51,576 nt of DNA from Folioceros fuciformis (Eukaryota; Anthocerotophyta; Anthocerotopsida; Anthocerotales), in contig JBNGIO010006320.1 in assembly GCA_049999805.1 (NCBI GenBank), positions 313,593 through 365,168 on the forward strand, given 5' to 3'. The notes beneath the pieces were generated by a model. It made no database searches. It was not told the origin of the DNA and was given only the letters and a program-made list of their open reading frames with translations. The translations under genes were made by a program, and so were the position numbers. This document shows, in pieces, positions 19,301-31,430 of the stretch (position 1 is its first letter; each line of letters begins with the position of its first letter).

Positions 19301-21217
19301 ATGGAGATGGCAGAATACGTGGCTCACGATCTGAAGGACTGGTTGTTGTACCTGGCGCTGGTACTGGCGGCGCTGGCTTTGTTACTGCAGCGTTGGAAGC
19401 ACAGCAGCAGGCAGAAGGAGAGGCTACCGCCTGGCCCGCCAGGGCTGCCAGTGTTTGGCAATCTTTTCCTTCTTGTAACTTCCAGCCATCCGCACCAAGA
19501 GCTACACCGCTTAGCGCGACAGTATGGCCCCATCATGTCATTGCGGCTGGGGTCGAGGCTGGGGATCGTTGTGTCCTCTCCGGAGATGGCAAAAGAGTTG
19601 CTCAAGACTCAGGACCGGGAGTTCGCAAACCGCCGCGCCACGACTGCCAAGGATGCCATGGGGTACGGGGAGAGCACCATGGCCTTCGCCTCTTACAGCT
19701 CACACTGGAGATTTCTGAGGTCAGTATTGAACGTGCATTCACGATTCTGATCATCGTGCTGGTTCAGTAGGACCTGTTCCAGAAACCGGGTCGATCGAGT
19801 TCCAAACACCTGCTCTAGTCCATACGTGTGCTGCGTTGGCTACCGCTGCGTCTACATGATACATTGGAACGCAGGAGGGTTGCAAATTCCGAGCTTCTGA
19901 GTGCGAAGCGGGTTCAGCAGTTTCAGTCTGTGAGGGAAGAGGAGCTGGCAAGAATGGTGAAGTCCATCCTGGAGGACAGTCAGAGGTCTCCTCTAGTGGA
20001 CGTGCAGCAGAGGACGTTTTTCCTCACCATGAACGTAATGACGCGCATCTTGATGAGCAAGAGGTTCTTCTCGTACACCAAGGTCTGTCAATCCGACAAA
20101 GGGGATGAAGAGGTATGTAATTGGTCCCTATTAACTGACGAGTCTCCCTCGCCGACGGTATGTCATTCTGAGCCTGCGAATTCCTGGGCAGAACTTGGCC
20201 GAAGAATTTAGAAGTCTGATCGAGGAACTCTTTTTCCTGGGTGGAGTTTCTTTGATAGGAGATGTCATCCCATCCTTGGGCTTCCTGGACCGAATTATGA
20301 ACTACGAGAAGAGAATGCGTAGAGTTCACCAGCGATTTGACTCCTTCCTGACAGCAGTGCTCGAGGAGCATAGGCAGACCATAAACGACCACGAAGCCAG
20401 GAACTACGTCGATATCTTGCTCTCTCTACCAGGAGAAGACGGTGCTCCACATATGGACGAGGTTGTCATGAAGGCTCTGGCCATGGTACACCTCCTGTTA
20501 GTAAGCTTACGTCCAGTCCAGTTCAGTCGAGGATGATGCGTTAGTACACTGTTCAGTGTGCCCTGAACATCGTTTGTGCATGTTGTGCAGAGCGTGATCA
20601 CTGCCGGCACGGACACATCTAGCATCACAATGGAGTGGGGCTTGTCAGAACTGCTCCGAAATCCCCAGACTCTACAGAAACTGTACCAAGAGCTGGACGA
20701 GGTTGTAGGAAAAGAGAGGGTGGTGACAGAATCCGATCTCGCAAACCTTCCCTACTTACAGGCTGTGGTCAAGGAAACATTCCGCCTTCATCCAGTCGCG
20801 CCGTTACTGGTTCCACATGTGAGCAGCGAGGCTTGCGAGGTGGGGGGCTTCTACATCCCTCCCGGGACCACCGCCTTCGTGAACGTGTGGAGCATCTCCC
20901 GGCAGTCCGACGTGTGGGAAAATCCGCTGGAATTTCAACCTGACAGATTCCTCAACTGCGACATCGACTTGCGAGGTCAGCACTTCGAGCTGCTCCCTTT
21001 TGGCTCCGGGCGGCGATCTTGCCCTGGGATACACATGGGGCTGACTATGGTGCAATACTCTCTTGCGAGGCTGGTGCACAGCTTTGATTGGTCTCTGCCA
21101 CAGGGTCAGGCACCTGATGAGTTGGATATGGAGGAGAAGTTTGGCCTTACCGTGCCTCGAGCCAAGCCTCTTTTGGCTAATCCTCTGCCTCGTTTACCTC
21201 CCCACCTTTATGAGTGA
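19301..21217 (+). CDS. Cytochrome P450 monooxygenase, CYP71 clan
   Basis: Four exons (19301-19719, 19875-20112, 20192-20485, 20591-21217) give 525 residues, normal for an ER-bound plant P450. The N-terminus has a membrane anchor (WLLYLALVLAALALLLQRW) and the proline hinge PPGPPGLPVFGN. The I-helix oxygen-binding motif AGTDTSS opens exon 4, the K-helix ExxR is KETFR, PERF-type FQPDRFL follows, and the haem ligand lies in FGSGRRSCPG. The motifs are those of A-type (CYP71-clan) enzymes, which hydroxylate phenylpropanoids, flavonoids, terpenoids or amino-acid derivatives. The substrate cannot be assigned. All catalytic motifs are present and the frame is intact, so it should be active. Confidence 0.93.
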
Positions 21218-23018
21218 GTCATGACATCTGCAGAGCAAGTGAAGGCATCTGCGAAGGATAGTCAGGATGCAGCGACATGGAAATTCATCCAGCCGATTCT
21301 GAAGACCGTACTATGTGGCTGGCTGGGGTGGTTCTGTGCATTCTGTGATTGTTCTTAGCCCGTTAGCTCACTCTGGGCTCCAGCAAGCCATCACTACGTC
21401 ACTGATCAATATGTCCGTGCTAGATCAATCCTTTATCGTAATTACTGTACTGGGAGCTGGATGTGCACGTTTTGCTTGGATGCACTGGTTAGGACATCGG
21501 TCAGCCCTGTGTAGCAAGTCACTCACTCTTGGAGTCAGGTACACTATTGAAGAAGCGGTGCACATAATTCAACCCTACGTACGTGTACAATGTCCTCTGC
21601 CAAGACTGTGTGCTCTGACGATAGACCTAAATGCCCCCTAAAAAAGGGTACCTTCCAAACCCTAAGGCTCCGGACTCTCGAGGCCAGCTGAACTGAGGCC
21701 TCTGACATACTGAAGTTCGTCATTCAACGTCCCCGGCTCCGGTCCTAGCGGAATCCAGACTACAGTACAGGTAACTACAGTACTATGTTCCCAACAAAGG
21801 GCCGTCCAAGGAGTCGTGGAAGCTGAAGCATGCGGCAAGGGAGCTCACTTTAGCAAGCTCATCTTCCAGCGATGAGGTAGCCGCTGGATTCTGAACGGCC
21901 AGCTCAATTGACGCATCTGAGATATTGATGCTCATTGTTCATCGTCCTCGGCTCCGATCCTTGTGGATCTAGGGAAGAATCCATACTATTCCGAACGAAC
22001 TGGCCGCTCAAGGAGTTTTGGAAGCTACGCGTGAGGCAAGGGAGCTCACTTTAGCAAGCTCATCTTCCAGCGATGACACAGGCAGTGAGTGGAGCGAACT
22101 GCGATCGGCTGTGCAGGTCCTGAGCGTGCTGAGTGACAGCCAATGAGGACGGCGGGTTCCGGGCCCCTGCCGCTACCGCCACTTGGGGTGGAGCGACCAC
22201 GCCTTGTGGCGCTCAGGGTTCCAATCACATGGCGCCAGCAGATGGACCTGGCCTCCTCGGTAGCAGACTGGGACGCATTCGCCACACGCAACCGGTCTGC
22301 CTTTCCGCGTCGCCGACGAGGCGCCACCTCATGCTCCACGCGGGACAGCGGACTCGTACAAGTGGTGAGCTGAATACGGCGCCGCGAGGCTTCTGAATGT
22401 CTGCCTGCTCGGTGCCACCGCGCAGGAGAGACAAACCAGGTGACCCTCCTCCAAGTTGTCCGCGTAATATGGATTGTTCAGACCTGGACTTCTAAACAAT
22501 ACTATAAACCTTACAAATCATGAGATGAGTGCCATATGGATTGTAGCCTTTGTCATTCACGAAATAAAGCAGTTATCAGCCTTCGCATGTACACATTTCA
22601 GTGCGACCCGTGGTGACGAGGCCCGCGGGTACCACACGGAGAAATGGCGAAAGAAATCGTGCGGGAAACCACGCGGAACGCTCGCGCGGTGACGTGGTGA
22701 GGATGCACACTTGTCGCAGCTGCGGAGAGGAAAACGGAGCTCGGCTCGCTCTTCCTTCACCAAATTCGCGGTCCCCATCCGCATCCTGCTTCTCTCCGAG
22801 AGATTCTACCTGCGACGTCGCTTCCAGGTCCTGTGCAGCTGTAAGCATAAGCGTCCCACTGCCACCTGTTCTTATCTCTGCTCCGGGTTGTTCAATTCTG
22901 GCTCATCCGTCCACTGCGCGGCGGAGGGAGAGCTGAGGAGGGACAGCGGTTGTCACTTTTCTTGTCTTCGCAGCACCGTGGGCAAGCACTGAGGTCGTGA
23001 GATCGGAGTAAGTGCAGC
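21218..23018. other. Intergenic with a direct repeat; no confident gene
   Basis: Two copies of an about 190-bp block lie at about 21670-21885 and 21900-22075; both end in gagctcactttagcaagctc and atcttccagcgatga. Short GC-rich frames at 22046-22430 on both strands resemble no family I know. The last part (from about 22600) is the PGK 5' region. Confidence 0.55.
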
Positions 23019-25091
23019 ATGATTCCCTACAACAGTGCAGAGAATGGGGTGAAGGTGGGGTACAGCGTGGAGGATGGGAGGGATCCGGCGGACCTGGATT
23101 CGCGCCTGCCGGTGGTTCAGGACGCCGACCTTCAGGACAAGGTTGTGCTCCTCCGGGTGGACCACAATGTTGTGAAGAAAGGTGTAGAGAAGTTGTAAGC
23201 ACCTTTGAATGCCCTTCGCGGACGAAATCTGCGGCAGCTTACCTTTGGTGCTTGTCCTGGCAGGGAAGATTCAAGACCAGTACAGAATCGATGTGACTCT
23301 TGCAACTTTATACAACATTGTGGAGAGAGGTGGCCGCCCTATTCTCATGACTCACATCGGGCGCCCCTTTGATAAGAAGACCAAGAAGATTAGCATCCGG
23401 AAAGACGATTCCGTGGAAGCTGTTGTCTCCTACCTGCAGCGGAAGCTCAAGATCAAGTTTGCGCTGCCTCAATTCCACACAAATGGAGTTGATGAAGGGA
23501 TCCAGGATATTGATACTTCCATCAACTGGCTGATTCATGATCTCCGGGCACGGAAAATTGGTGGAATCTACCTTCCCAACACCAGGTGGTTTGGGGTACG
23601 TTTGCAGCGAAGATTCACAGTCATGTGGCCGGGTTTGTCTGCAGGAAAAGTTTACACTGACTTGAGCTGTGCACTACAGGGAGAGGAAGATAAAGGCGAA
23701 ACGATGCAACGGTTTGTTGTGCAACTAGCGGGATTGGCTGATGTATATGTCAATGACGCCTTTGGATCTTGGCAATCACACGCTTCAACTTATCACATCA
23801 CCAAGTTCTTGCCGTCATACGCAGGACTGTGTTTACAGGTCAGTCCCGCCGTAGGGAAATTTCCATCCACGTGGACTGCAGTAGACTTCCTTTTCTTGCC
23901 TGAACAGTAGTAGACTGTAGAAATGGAGCATTGAAAAAACAGCTGACTTCCCACTCTCGAATGCTGAGCTAGAACTGCGGTGTGAATGTGCAGGATGAGC
24001 TTATCAATGTCAAGTCTGTCTTAAATGCCGCAAGGCCCTTCGTTGCAGTTGTAGCAGGCTCCAAGTATGATACCAAGATCGGACCTCTTGCAGAGATATA
24101 CAAGAAGGTTGACAAACTGGTGTTGGGTGGAGTCATCTACAACACCTTTCTGTGTGCCAAATATGGTGTGAAGATAAAGGGAGTAGAGGTAACAGGCGGA
24201 CTGGTTACTTGAGTGCTTTGTCCTGCCAACAGGATGTTTGGATGTGGGTGGTTTACAGACTCGCCCGATTGCTGTGAACGTAGGATTCTGATATTGAGCT
24301 AGCAAAGGGGCTGGTTGAACAAGATAAGGAGGCTAAAAAGCTGGTTGAACTTCCGTTTGTCATAGAATCAGATACCCTAGAAGGTCGTGTGGAGGGGAAG
24401 TATCGCACAATCAGCGTAAAGGTAAGTCGATTGTTTTCTTGAATAGGCGTCCATGCTCCTACCTGGTTTTATGCCTGAAAATGGATCTGTCAGGATTTTG
24501 CACGAGGAAAGGAGTATCAGTACGTGGTGGATGCGGCGCCTGAATCCTTTGACAACGAGACTGTAAAGGAAGCCTTGCTTTCAGCCAAAACAATCTTTGT
24601 CAATGCCGTCATGGGATTTATGCCTCACTTTTGGGAGGGGACTAGCAAGATGGATGAAGCTATTGACCGGAATCGAACGGCTCAAAAGTTTTTAGGGGGA
24701 GGAGATACTCTTCAGGAATTTAAAAGGTATGTATTATGTATTTAAAAGGTATGTATTAAGGCTTTGTTTCTCAAGTCAAGGCTTTGTTTCTCAAGTCGTA
24801 TCCGCCCGCGCTTATCTCGTTTACGTAATGACTGTCAAGTGTGCACCGTTTTGACTCATGTCCTTTGTTGAAAACGCCTTCTCTCTTCGCAGTTTGCATC
24901 CAGGGTTGTATCATGCGGCTCTTAACAGTGCCAAATACTATCTGTTCACGGGAGGGGGAACAGTCCTCAAGGTGTTGGAGGAGGGAGATCCGTACGGGCT
25001 CGAGATTGTTAAGGCTCTCATTCAAAACAAAGAGACATTCGCTCAGAAGGTAGAGGCTCGTCACGGACAGCTGCATCACAATGGCCATTAA
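23019..25091 (+). CDS. Divergent phosphoglycerate kinase
   Basis: Seven exons (23019-23181, 23264-23595, 23680-23838, 23994-24188, 24284-24421, 24494-24726, 24893-25091) give 472 residues. PGK transfers phosphate from 1,3-bisphosphoglycerate to ADP in glycolysis. Signature elements are recognisable but altered: VVLLRVDHNVVKKGKI for the RVDFNVP motif, LMTHIGRPFDKKT for SHLGRP, PNTRWFGGEED for the substrate arginine, YVNDAFGSW with SHAS, VVAGSKYDTKIGPL for GGAKVxxKI, VLGGVIYNTFLCA, and FLGGGDT followed by FTGGGTVLKVLE. There is no transit peptide, so a cytosolic location is likely. The linker and several loops are unlike the usual plant cytosolic or plastid PGK, suggesting an old, separate PGK type. 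Part of it is duplicated at 5540-6055. Confidence 0.88.
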
Positions 25092-25563
25092 CAAATTAAA
25101 TCTGAATCACCGCGTCAGTTCGGAGTCCTTACGGCAAGCGTTCTACTGCTATCTTCACCGTCGTGAGAATCATCTTTGCAGAACCTCATAGCTTGAAGGT
25201 TTAGAGACGGAAAACATCAATAAATAGACTTCAGAGAGAAGCGGATTGATTAAACCGATGAACAGGTTGGTCCATGTAGGAGGAAGTAGTGAAGTGTAAC
25301 TATGTAAACGAAAATTCCAGGTGAAGTCATGATTCAGAAGACTTGTAATGGATAGAAAGTAGTACCTGACAACATCCTAGCACTGATTATGTCCAGTGGA
25401 AATGTCTGGATTATACAATCTGATTATGTCCATTACAGCTGAACTATTAATTACGTGAAAGAAATGAAAAAGAAACGAAAAATCTCGTCGGACCTACTTG
25501 TGCGATGACGGTGATGTGTTATGCCCACTGCGGCGAACAGTGAAGACATGCGACTAGCGTTTC
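25092..25563. repeat. PGK 3' region and family copy 3 flank
   Basis: Bases 25310-25540 match the 3' flanks of family copies 1 and 2. No gene is seen. The family gene ends on the opposite strand just beyond, so PGK and the family gene are tail to tail. Confidence 0.6.
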
Positions 25564-26486
25564 TCACAAATGGCCATCTGAACTGGTCCTAGAATTTCGC
25601 ACGATTTTCAAGATAGTAACGGTGGTAGGAATTGCAATGGAAAGAACAGCGAGAAATATTCCAAATTGCCGGACAGAACCTCCATCCTGCACACTCGTGT
25701 GATCTCTCGAGACATTTATTGCGCGGTTCTGTAACGCAGGAGGAGCAGTCAGAGGGTAGCTCAGGAGTAACACCGAGTCTTCAACCCACTTCGCTTCAAT
25801 CCGTGAAGGCGTTGGCTCCGTCTCTGGCTCCACCTGTGGCTCTCCCTCTAGCTCTAGTTGTCTCAACAACCTTTGCTGCTCAGGCTCTCGTGCTGGCGCT
25901 GACTTCCGCCTCCTCACCCTTAAGATTGTCGTCTCATCATCCGCGTCGAACAGCTGTCCAAACCGTCTCGCGCGCACATCGGGTGGTTGTGCCATTTCCA
26001 AATATGCTACATCAGGAAAGAAGTCTGCGCTCGCCATCTTGTCAAAGAACTGTGGTGATACCTGGAACTCTTCAGAATTGCAAGGAAGGGAAGAAGCAGT
26101 ATCTGCAGTGTCAGTACATTAGGAGTAGCAAGTTTTGCGTGACACGAAAACTGTCTCAAATGATTCCAACCTCTCAGGAGGGCGGAGATCCTCTTGGCAG
26201 CCATTCTGCCAATTCTGGGATCGTTAAGCTCGAGGACGTCCACCTCCGCCACGGGCACACCGGCTGCGCGGTACACCCACAGTTGCCGATTATTCAGGCA
26301 CCACAGAATTCCCCTATAATCGATCACTGCCATGCAGCCTAAATGCAGGGTTTGAAGTCCGCCACGTCGTAGCTCCAAAACTATGTTGTCAATTGTTTCG
26401 CCGGTCGGGATTTGGCCAGGAATCATTTGCAGCGTGAATCGCAGCTGATCAGGATTAATATGCATCTTTCTGCCACCACCTTCCAT
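25564..26486 (-). CDS. Membrane-anchored ParB/sulfiredoxin-fold-like protein, copy 3
   Basis: Exons 26486-26171 (316 nt) and 26102-25564 (539 nt) join in phase 1 by AG|GTTGGA and CACTGCAG, giving 284 residues. Without splicing the second frame has a stop, so the intron is required. The N-domain is the most regular of the three: INPDQLRFTLQMIPGQI, ETIDNIVLELRRG, VIDYRGILWCLNNRQLWVYR, VAEVDVLELNDPRIG. The linker is acidic with PQVEPETEPTPS. The hydrophobic tail (FLAVLSIAIPTTVTILKIV) ends in RNSRTSSDGHL. It lies tail to tail with PGK, and a PGK fragment also accompanies copy 1. Function unknown; a tail-anchored membrane protein with a cytosolic ParB/sulfiredoxin-like domain is my inference. Confidence 0.73.
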
Positions 26487-27575
26487 GGTTCGCTGTCTGC
26501 AAATGATTCAAAATACACGGAGTAAGATAGGGTTATTTGACAGTTCAAGACGACTTGAAGCTAGCGTCAAACCAGTTTGTAGTAGTACACACCTTTGGGG
26601 AAGAACGTCACAGTAAATTATACCTTTCCCAACTGGATGACATGCAGCGGATAAGTGTGCTACCGAGTGACCTTGTGAGTGATGTAGACACTGACAACTT
26701 CCTTTGCCGGCACGGCCGTGTCTCCAGGTAATGCTAGATCTGGAAGTCTGAGCAAAGCTCCTACACTTTCAAGATCACGAACATTGATCATCAACCTGCG
26801 CACTCTCCTATCACTGTACTCGGAACGTATCCCAACGGATCAGTTAACGTCCCGGATTCTGAATTGAAGACACATTTGCGCAGTTCCTGGAGCGTTGCAA
26901 GATACCTTTCCTAACTGGATGGCATGCAGCAGATAGCAAGTGTGTTACGAGGTGACCTTGTGTATGATTTAGGCACTGACTTCTTTGCAGGCATGACAGT
27001 GTCTCCAGGGTAATTCTCGATCTAGAAGAGTAAGCACTTGCAATTCCAGGAATAGTAATCGCCAGCCTCCAGGCCATTCTATGTCTGCAGGTTAAAAACA
27101 TTGATCCAAGGGGATGAGCTCCGGCTTCTTAAGCGACATGTGAACCGACCAGCTCCGGCTTCCCCACAGGCATTTGAGCGTACCGGTAGGTGAGAATTTG
27201 AAACGCTTGCCCTTCAGCAGCTGGTGACAAGATCCATCACCTCCGTCTTCTCCACGATCATTTTTAAACCCCAAGGCATGCGTTGGACTGCAGCATAAAC
27301 TTATGAATGCATGCTGCAGAAGGAAAGCGAACACGTTGTAGATGCAGCGGTGTTTGAGTGTGTAGGTTGGAGACGTGCTGAAGTGGTGGAGTGGGCAACG
27401 CGGCCACCCCACACCCACCGCGAGTGATCACAGTAGTGGACTTCACATTCCTTCTCCACGGGCAGAAAGGCTTAGCGATTCGTTTTGTGGAGCTTGTATT
27501 TGAAATCGTTTATATTTGCTTGGCAACAGTACATAAGAATGGTACAAAGGCAGAAAATATAGGAATGTACTGTTC
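26487..27575. repeat. Repeated 5' flank of family copy 3
   Basis: Matches flanks 7120-8050, 9332-10075 and 11880-12510, with the doubled block at about 26635-26730 and 26915-27010 and the ancestral single 63-bp unit at 27285-27355. The fossil frame here is interrupted (CGG TAG). The TTTGCAG acceptor upstream of the ATG is preserved. Confidence 0.6.
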
Positions 27576-27579
27576 AAAA

Positions 27580-28850
27580 AATATGTAAATAATATATTCT
27601 ATTAAAAGAGAAGAATCCATTAGAGTCCACTAAGGATGGATTTCTATCATGGAACTTGGAACTTAATAACTTTATTATAATAACTTAGTTCCTAACAATT
27701 TATACTATATTGTAGGATATCTTGTACTACAATGACTTGGTGCTTAATAACTTGTATTAGATTGTAGATACCTAGCATCCTTCCTTATACCTACCTACTT
27801 GCGCAGCTTCCCCTTAGACACCTCATCTAAGTACTAATTTTGCGTGCACTATGTTTAATTCTAGTATGTAAAACATAGTAGTATTAAATATACGAATCAT
27901 GTTGCCTATGGCCACGTAATTGCATCCGGGATCAAATTCCAATGCTAGTCTATAATACTCATGAGTTGAGATTTGTGGTTAGGATGTAGCTCACTTTGTA
28001 CAAAATAATTATTGTTCCTAATACAATGAAATGCTGGCTCTATTGAGTTACTCACTGTAGGCAAAGCTCCCTACCACTAAACCTATGCAATAGACATGAT
28101 ACTAAAGCTTTTACCATCCTAACCTTATTAAAAAACCTATTCAATAGACAAATGCGATACAATAACAAGCACACACATCCACAAACTTCAAGTTCATAAC
28201 TTGAATGCATGAAAATGATGGGACCATATATCACTTGGGTAAAAGGAGAATGAGAATAGCTAAAAGGGGAATGAGAATGACTCAATCAAGTTAGCTAGGA
28301 CCTAGTGAAACAATTTAGAGAAAATATGAGATCATAGAATACTTAGATGAAAAGAGTATAACTCAATCAAACCAACCATAACTCATTTCATAAAAGATGG
28401 ATCGTGTACTAGACACCTCCAGCTCTTCTACAAATCATAGTCAATCAAGTTGTTCTTGATCCCAAAAACCCAAAACCTTTTCACTTGTCTCCCATTTCAA
28501 ACTTCTATCCTACCCTATGAAACCTTAACAAACCTTAAGGTGGGGATGTTTGTGATCCTAGAAACTAAAACCTTTTACTTGTTTCAAACTTCTATCCTAC
28601 CCTACCAAACCTTACTATGGGAATGTTCAAGATCCCCTAAAACCAAAACCTTCAACTCGTCTTACATGTCTACCTTACCCTAGCAAATCTTAACATGGTG
28701 CTAGCAATTCAAACACAACTAGAGTTTTTCCCTTCGTCCTAATCTAAGTTGGGTTTTCCCTTCGTCCTAATCTAAGTTGGGTCCTCATAGGGTCTCAACA
28801 CAAGCCCAACCTACTTAAATCTCTCCTACTACAACAAAAAATTCAAAAAA
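27580..28850. other. AT-rich island with degenerate repeats, no gene
   Basis: About 1.25 kb of distinctly AT-rich sequence unlike its neighbours. It contains about three degenerate copies of a block with caaacttctatcctacccta (28450-28690) and a tandem tcgtcctaatctaagttggg (28735-28790). All ORFs are short. It has no counterpart in the other copies of the surrounding duplicated region, so it inserted later or belongs to the unit that hosts it. Confidence 0.6.
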
Positions 28851-29079
28851 CACAACCCTACTAGATGAATGATAAGTTCAACACCAAAACCGATAATGAG
28901 AACCTCTACTAGTGGGCTGGAGGTTGAGTAGTCATGTTGACGCCGATGGTCTAGAATTCTGTGGTTCTGTGGTTGTTGTTCTGCATTCAGTTTCTTTATA
29001 TGAGAGGATGATATAAGCACAACTTCAAGTTTGCAGAAAGTGGTGATGCTTGGAAAAGCAAAGACACATACTAGGGTGG

Positions 29080-30660
29080 AAGATGCTTGCCTTTCTTGGT
29101 TCATATGTGCTATAGTTCTCTCCAGCCTCTCTATCTGTGACATCAGCATAACCACGGGATGGTCATTCATACTGAAGTCGAGTTGAAAACGACACTGAAA
29201 CCGAGGCCAAATAGCATCTTCTCAAAAGCCAGCCGGCCTGATAATTATTTTGCCCTAGTTCAGAAGGAAGGCCTACTATTCCAGGATACCTTTTCCGAGA
29301 ATTCTCCCAAATACTCCAAAGCGAATCCGTGTTGCCTGCGGAGTGCATCAAAATCAGCCTTGAGTTTATCACGCTCCGAACGTAACGTAGATTGTGAAGC
29401 TGCCTCCAATCGGTAATGTTCACACTGAAACGCAGCAATTGGTCAGGCTAAGCCTCATCTAGTGCACTAGCAACCTCGTATCATTTCACATTTTCTACAA
29501 TTTGGAACGACCCCCTACCATTGTATTGAGCTTAGCCAGCTCTTCCGTCATTGCTTCCAGATTTGTTTTTGAAAAATTCTGGACCAAAAATTGAACAAAA
29601 GAAAGGTCATACCATGCGACTCATGAAGTATGAAGCGACAAAGAAACGATCTGAAGAAACGCAAGAACAAGTCTTCATGCAAGGACTTCTGGCAACAATT
29701 TGGCTGTTGTTCTACATACCTGCTCCTCCTCATGGTCAGGCTTTGTCTCACTGCTGGCTGGCTCTCGGGTTGAACTAAGCTCGAGTTTCCTTTCTAGCTC
29801 TACGATCTCGTTTGAACTACTGTCGAGTCTCCTATACAAGTCAAGGATTTCTTCTTCTTGCTGCTTGTTTGCTTGTATCTGATCAAATAAGAGTTGTCTT
29901 TCACTGTCTACTGCTAGTAAAAAATCAGCTCGTTCTTCTCTTAAGAGAAAAACCTGCAAAACCAAGAATTGAACGTTGGACGTTCTGCAAAACCGAGAAT
30001 TGAAAATTGGACGTTCTGTTCATGCATCAAAGAGAAGCCTTAGGGGAGATGAAACTTGAGATGCACGACGTGGCATCTTTCAATCCCAACCTCTTCCACC
30101 ATCGCATCCAGCGTAGCGCTTCGGTCCTCGGCTGCCCTAGCCCTCGCCTCAGCTGCCCGTGCCCATGCCTCAGCTGCCGTTGCCCTTGCCTCAGCTGCCA
30201 CTGCCCATGCCTCAGCTGACGCTGCCTTCACCTCAGCTGCCGTTGCCCTTGCCTCAGTTGTCGCTAGGCTTGCTGCTGCCCCTGCGTCAGCCGCCGCAAA
30301 CCTGGCTCCTGCCACCTGAAGCCTGTTTCCTGCCACCTGTATGCCAAATCATAGAATCAGAGATAAGGGGGCAGCTCCACAAGGTGATCAATCTGATGAG
30401 CGAACGATTGAACATGAGGCCGTGTAACTATTGTGCGAGGGCAACCTGAAGCTGATCTTCAATTGACCCCTGGATATCGTCATCGAGTGGAACTGTGAAT
30501 ATCTCATTTTCTTCAAACACGGGTGGCTCATCGTTTGCAGGCAAGGATGTCTCATCCTCCAAGGAAGTTGCATCCTGCAGGTTACAAAAGCCGAGGGGCA
30601 GGGAATTAGTGAGCTCAGACACACGATTTCATGGTGCTGTTTTGCAGCCTGATGAATCCC
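29080..30660 (-). pseudogene. Decayed copy of the 3' half of golgin TMF (copy E)
   Basis: Minus-strand exon remnants in TMF order: AKQHHEIV (about 30650), DATSLEDETSLP to SIEDQLQ (30560-30438), a long alanine-rich exon with repeated AEARATAAEA units (about 30330-30090), a coiled coil (RLDSSSNEIVELERKLELSS, about 29955-29720), NLEAMTEELAKLN (about 29570-29520), LKADFDALRRQHGFALEYLG (about 29400-29310) and MSQIERLERTIAHMN (about 29165-29085). Each has an equivalent in the golgin gene at 38200-40265, with introns retained. A five-base insertion (TACGT duplicated) shifts the frame near 29388. Several exons are open, so a shorter product cannot be excluded. Confidence 0.72.
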
Positions 30661-31430
30661 AGCATCGGACAAGAAGCAAGACCGTCTTATAGCGCTTATT
30701 TCTCCCTAGCCAACGCCATCTAGACAAACATGTGGTGAGATGTGAAGATTCAGGAATCGGCACCGTCGGGATTGCGTCCAGAACTATCCATTCGGAGTCG
30801 GAATGAGAATCAGATTCATCAGTGGTCGGAAACATCGTGCTTGTCTCCTCCCACGGAAATTCAAACTCTTCGATTGCTGAATTTCTGCAAAATTGCAAGA
30901 ATTATGAGAACTTCCCGCTAAAATTCGAACTCCCACCTCCAGCTAGGGTACGTAGGTCGTCCGGCAGACCCACAGCTACCGGTTATTCAGACACCACATC
31001 AGTCGCCTATACTCTCTATATCTACAACTGTGATGCAGGAGAGAAAGCGATCTGGAATTCAATCGGACACGGGTACCTCATCTGCTGCGAAGGAATAGGT
31101 GAAGCACCGCTGGGGCGGGAGATTCTGCGTTGAAAGTAATCCTCGTGCAATATGAATGGCAAATCTCCTCCCTCCATCCGAAAACGACTGCCAACCTCCT
31201 CCACGACGAGAAAACACACGCTGTTCCTGAAAGATCAACGGAAGACACAATTTGCTGGCTCACGAATTCCTGACAGAAAGAAGCCAGGCATATAGAGTAA
31301 AGGCACAGTCCTTGCTCGGACGACGAAGTATATATAGGTGTATACCGAGCTGCCAAATTACAAGTTAGATATTGCAGTTGATGGTTCCTGTTAGACCGGT
31401 GCTTTTGGAATGTTCCAGTTGCGTGTCCCA
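30629..31430 (-). pseudogene. Decayed family first and second exons of unit E, with TATA box
   Basis: Directly upstream, on the same strand, of copy E. The first part starts MEGGDLPF (31204) and is broken; further on RRLMWCLNNR is followed by a stop where the intact members read NNRQLWV. A second exon (from about 30890, EEFEFPWEETSTMF) carries an acidic stretch and ends with KRYKTVLLLV, matching the membrane-anchor exon. A TATA-like tatatata lies at about 31330, and 31315-31440 matches 34700-34880, the same position in unit F. It is a decayed ParB-like gene whose 3' end abuts TMF-derived exons. Confidence 0.55.

Noticed and set aside
25632-26342. A 236-codon plus-strand ORF
   Set aside because: It mirrors family copy 3 on the other strand; the minus strand is supported by three paralogues with the same intron phase.
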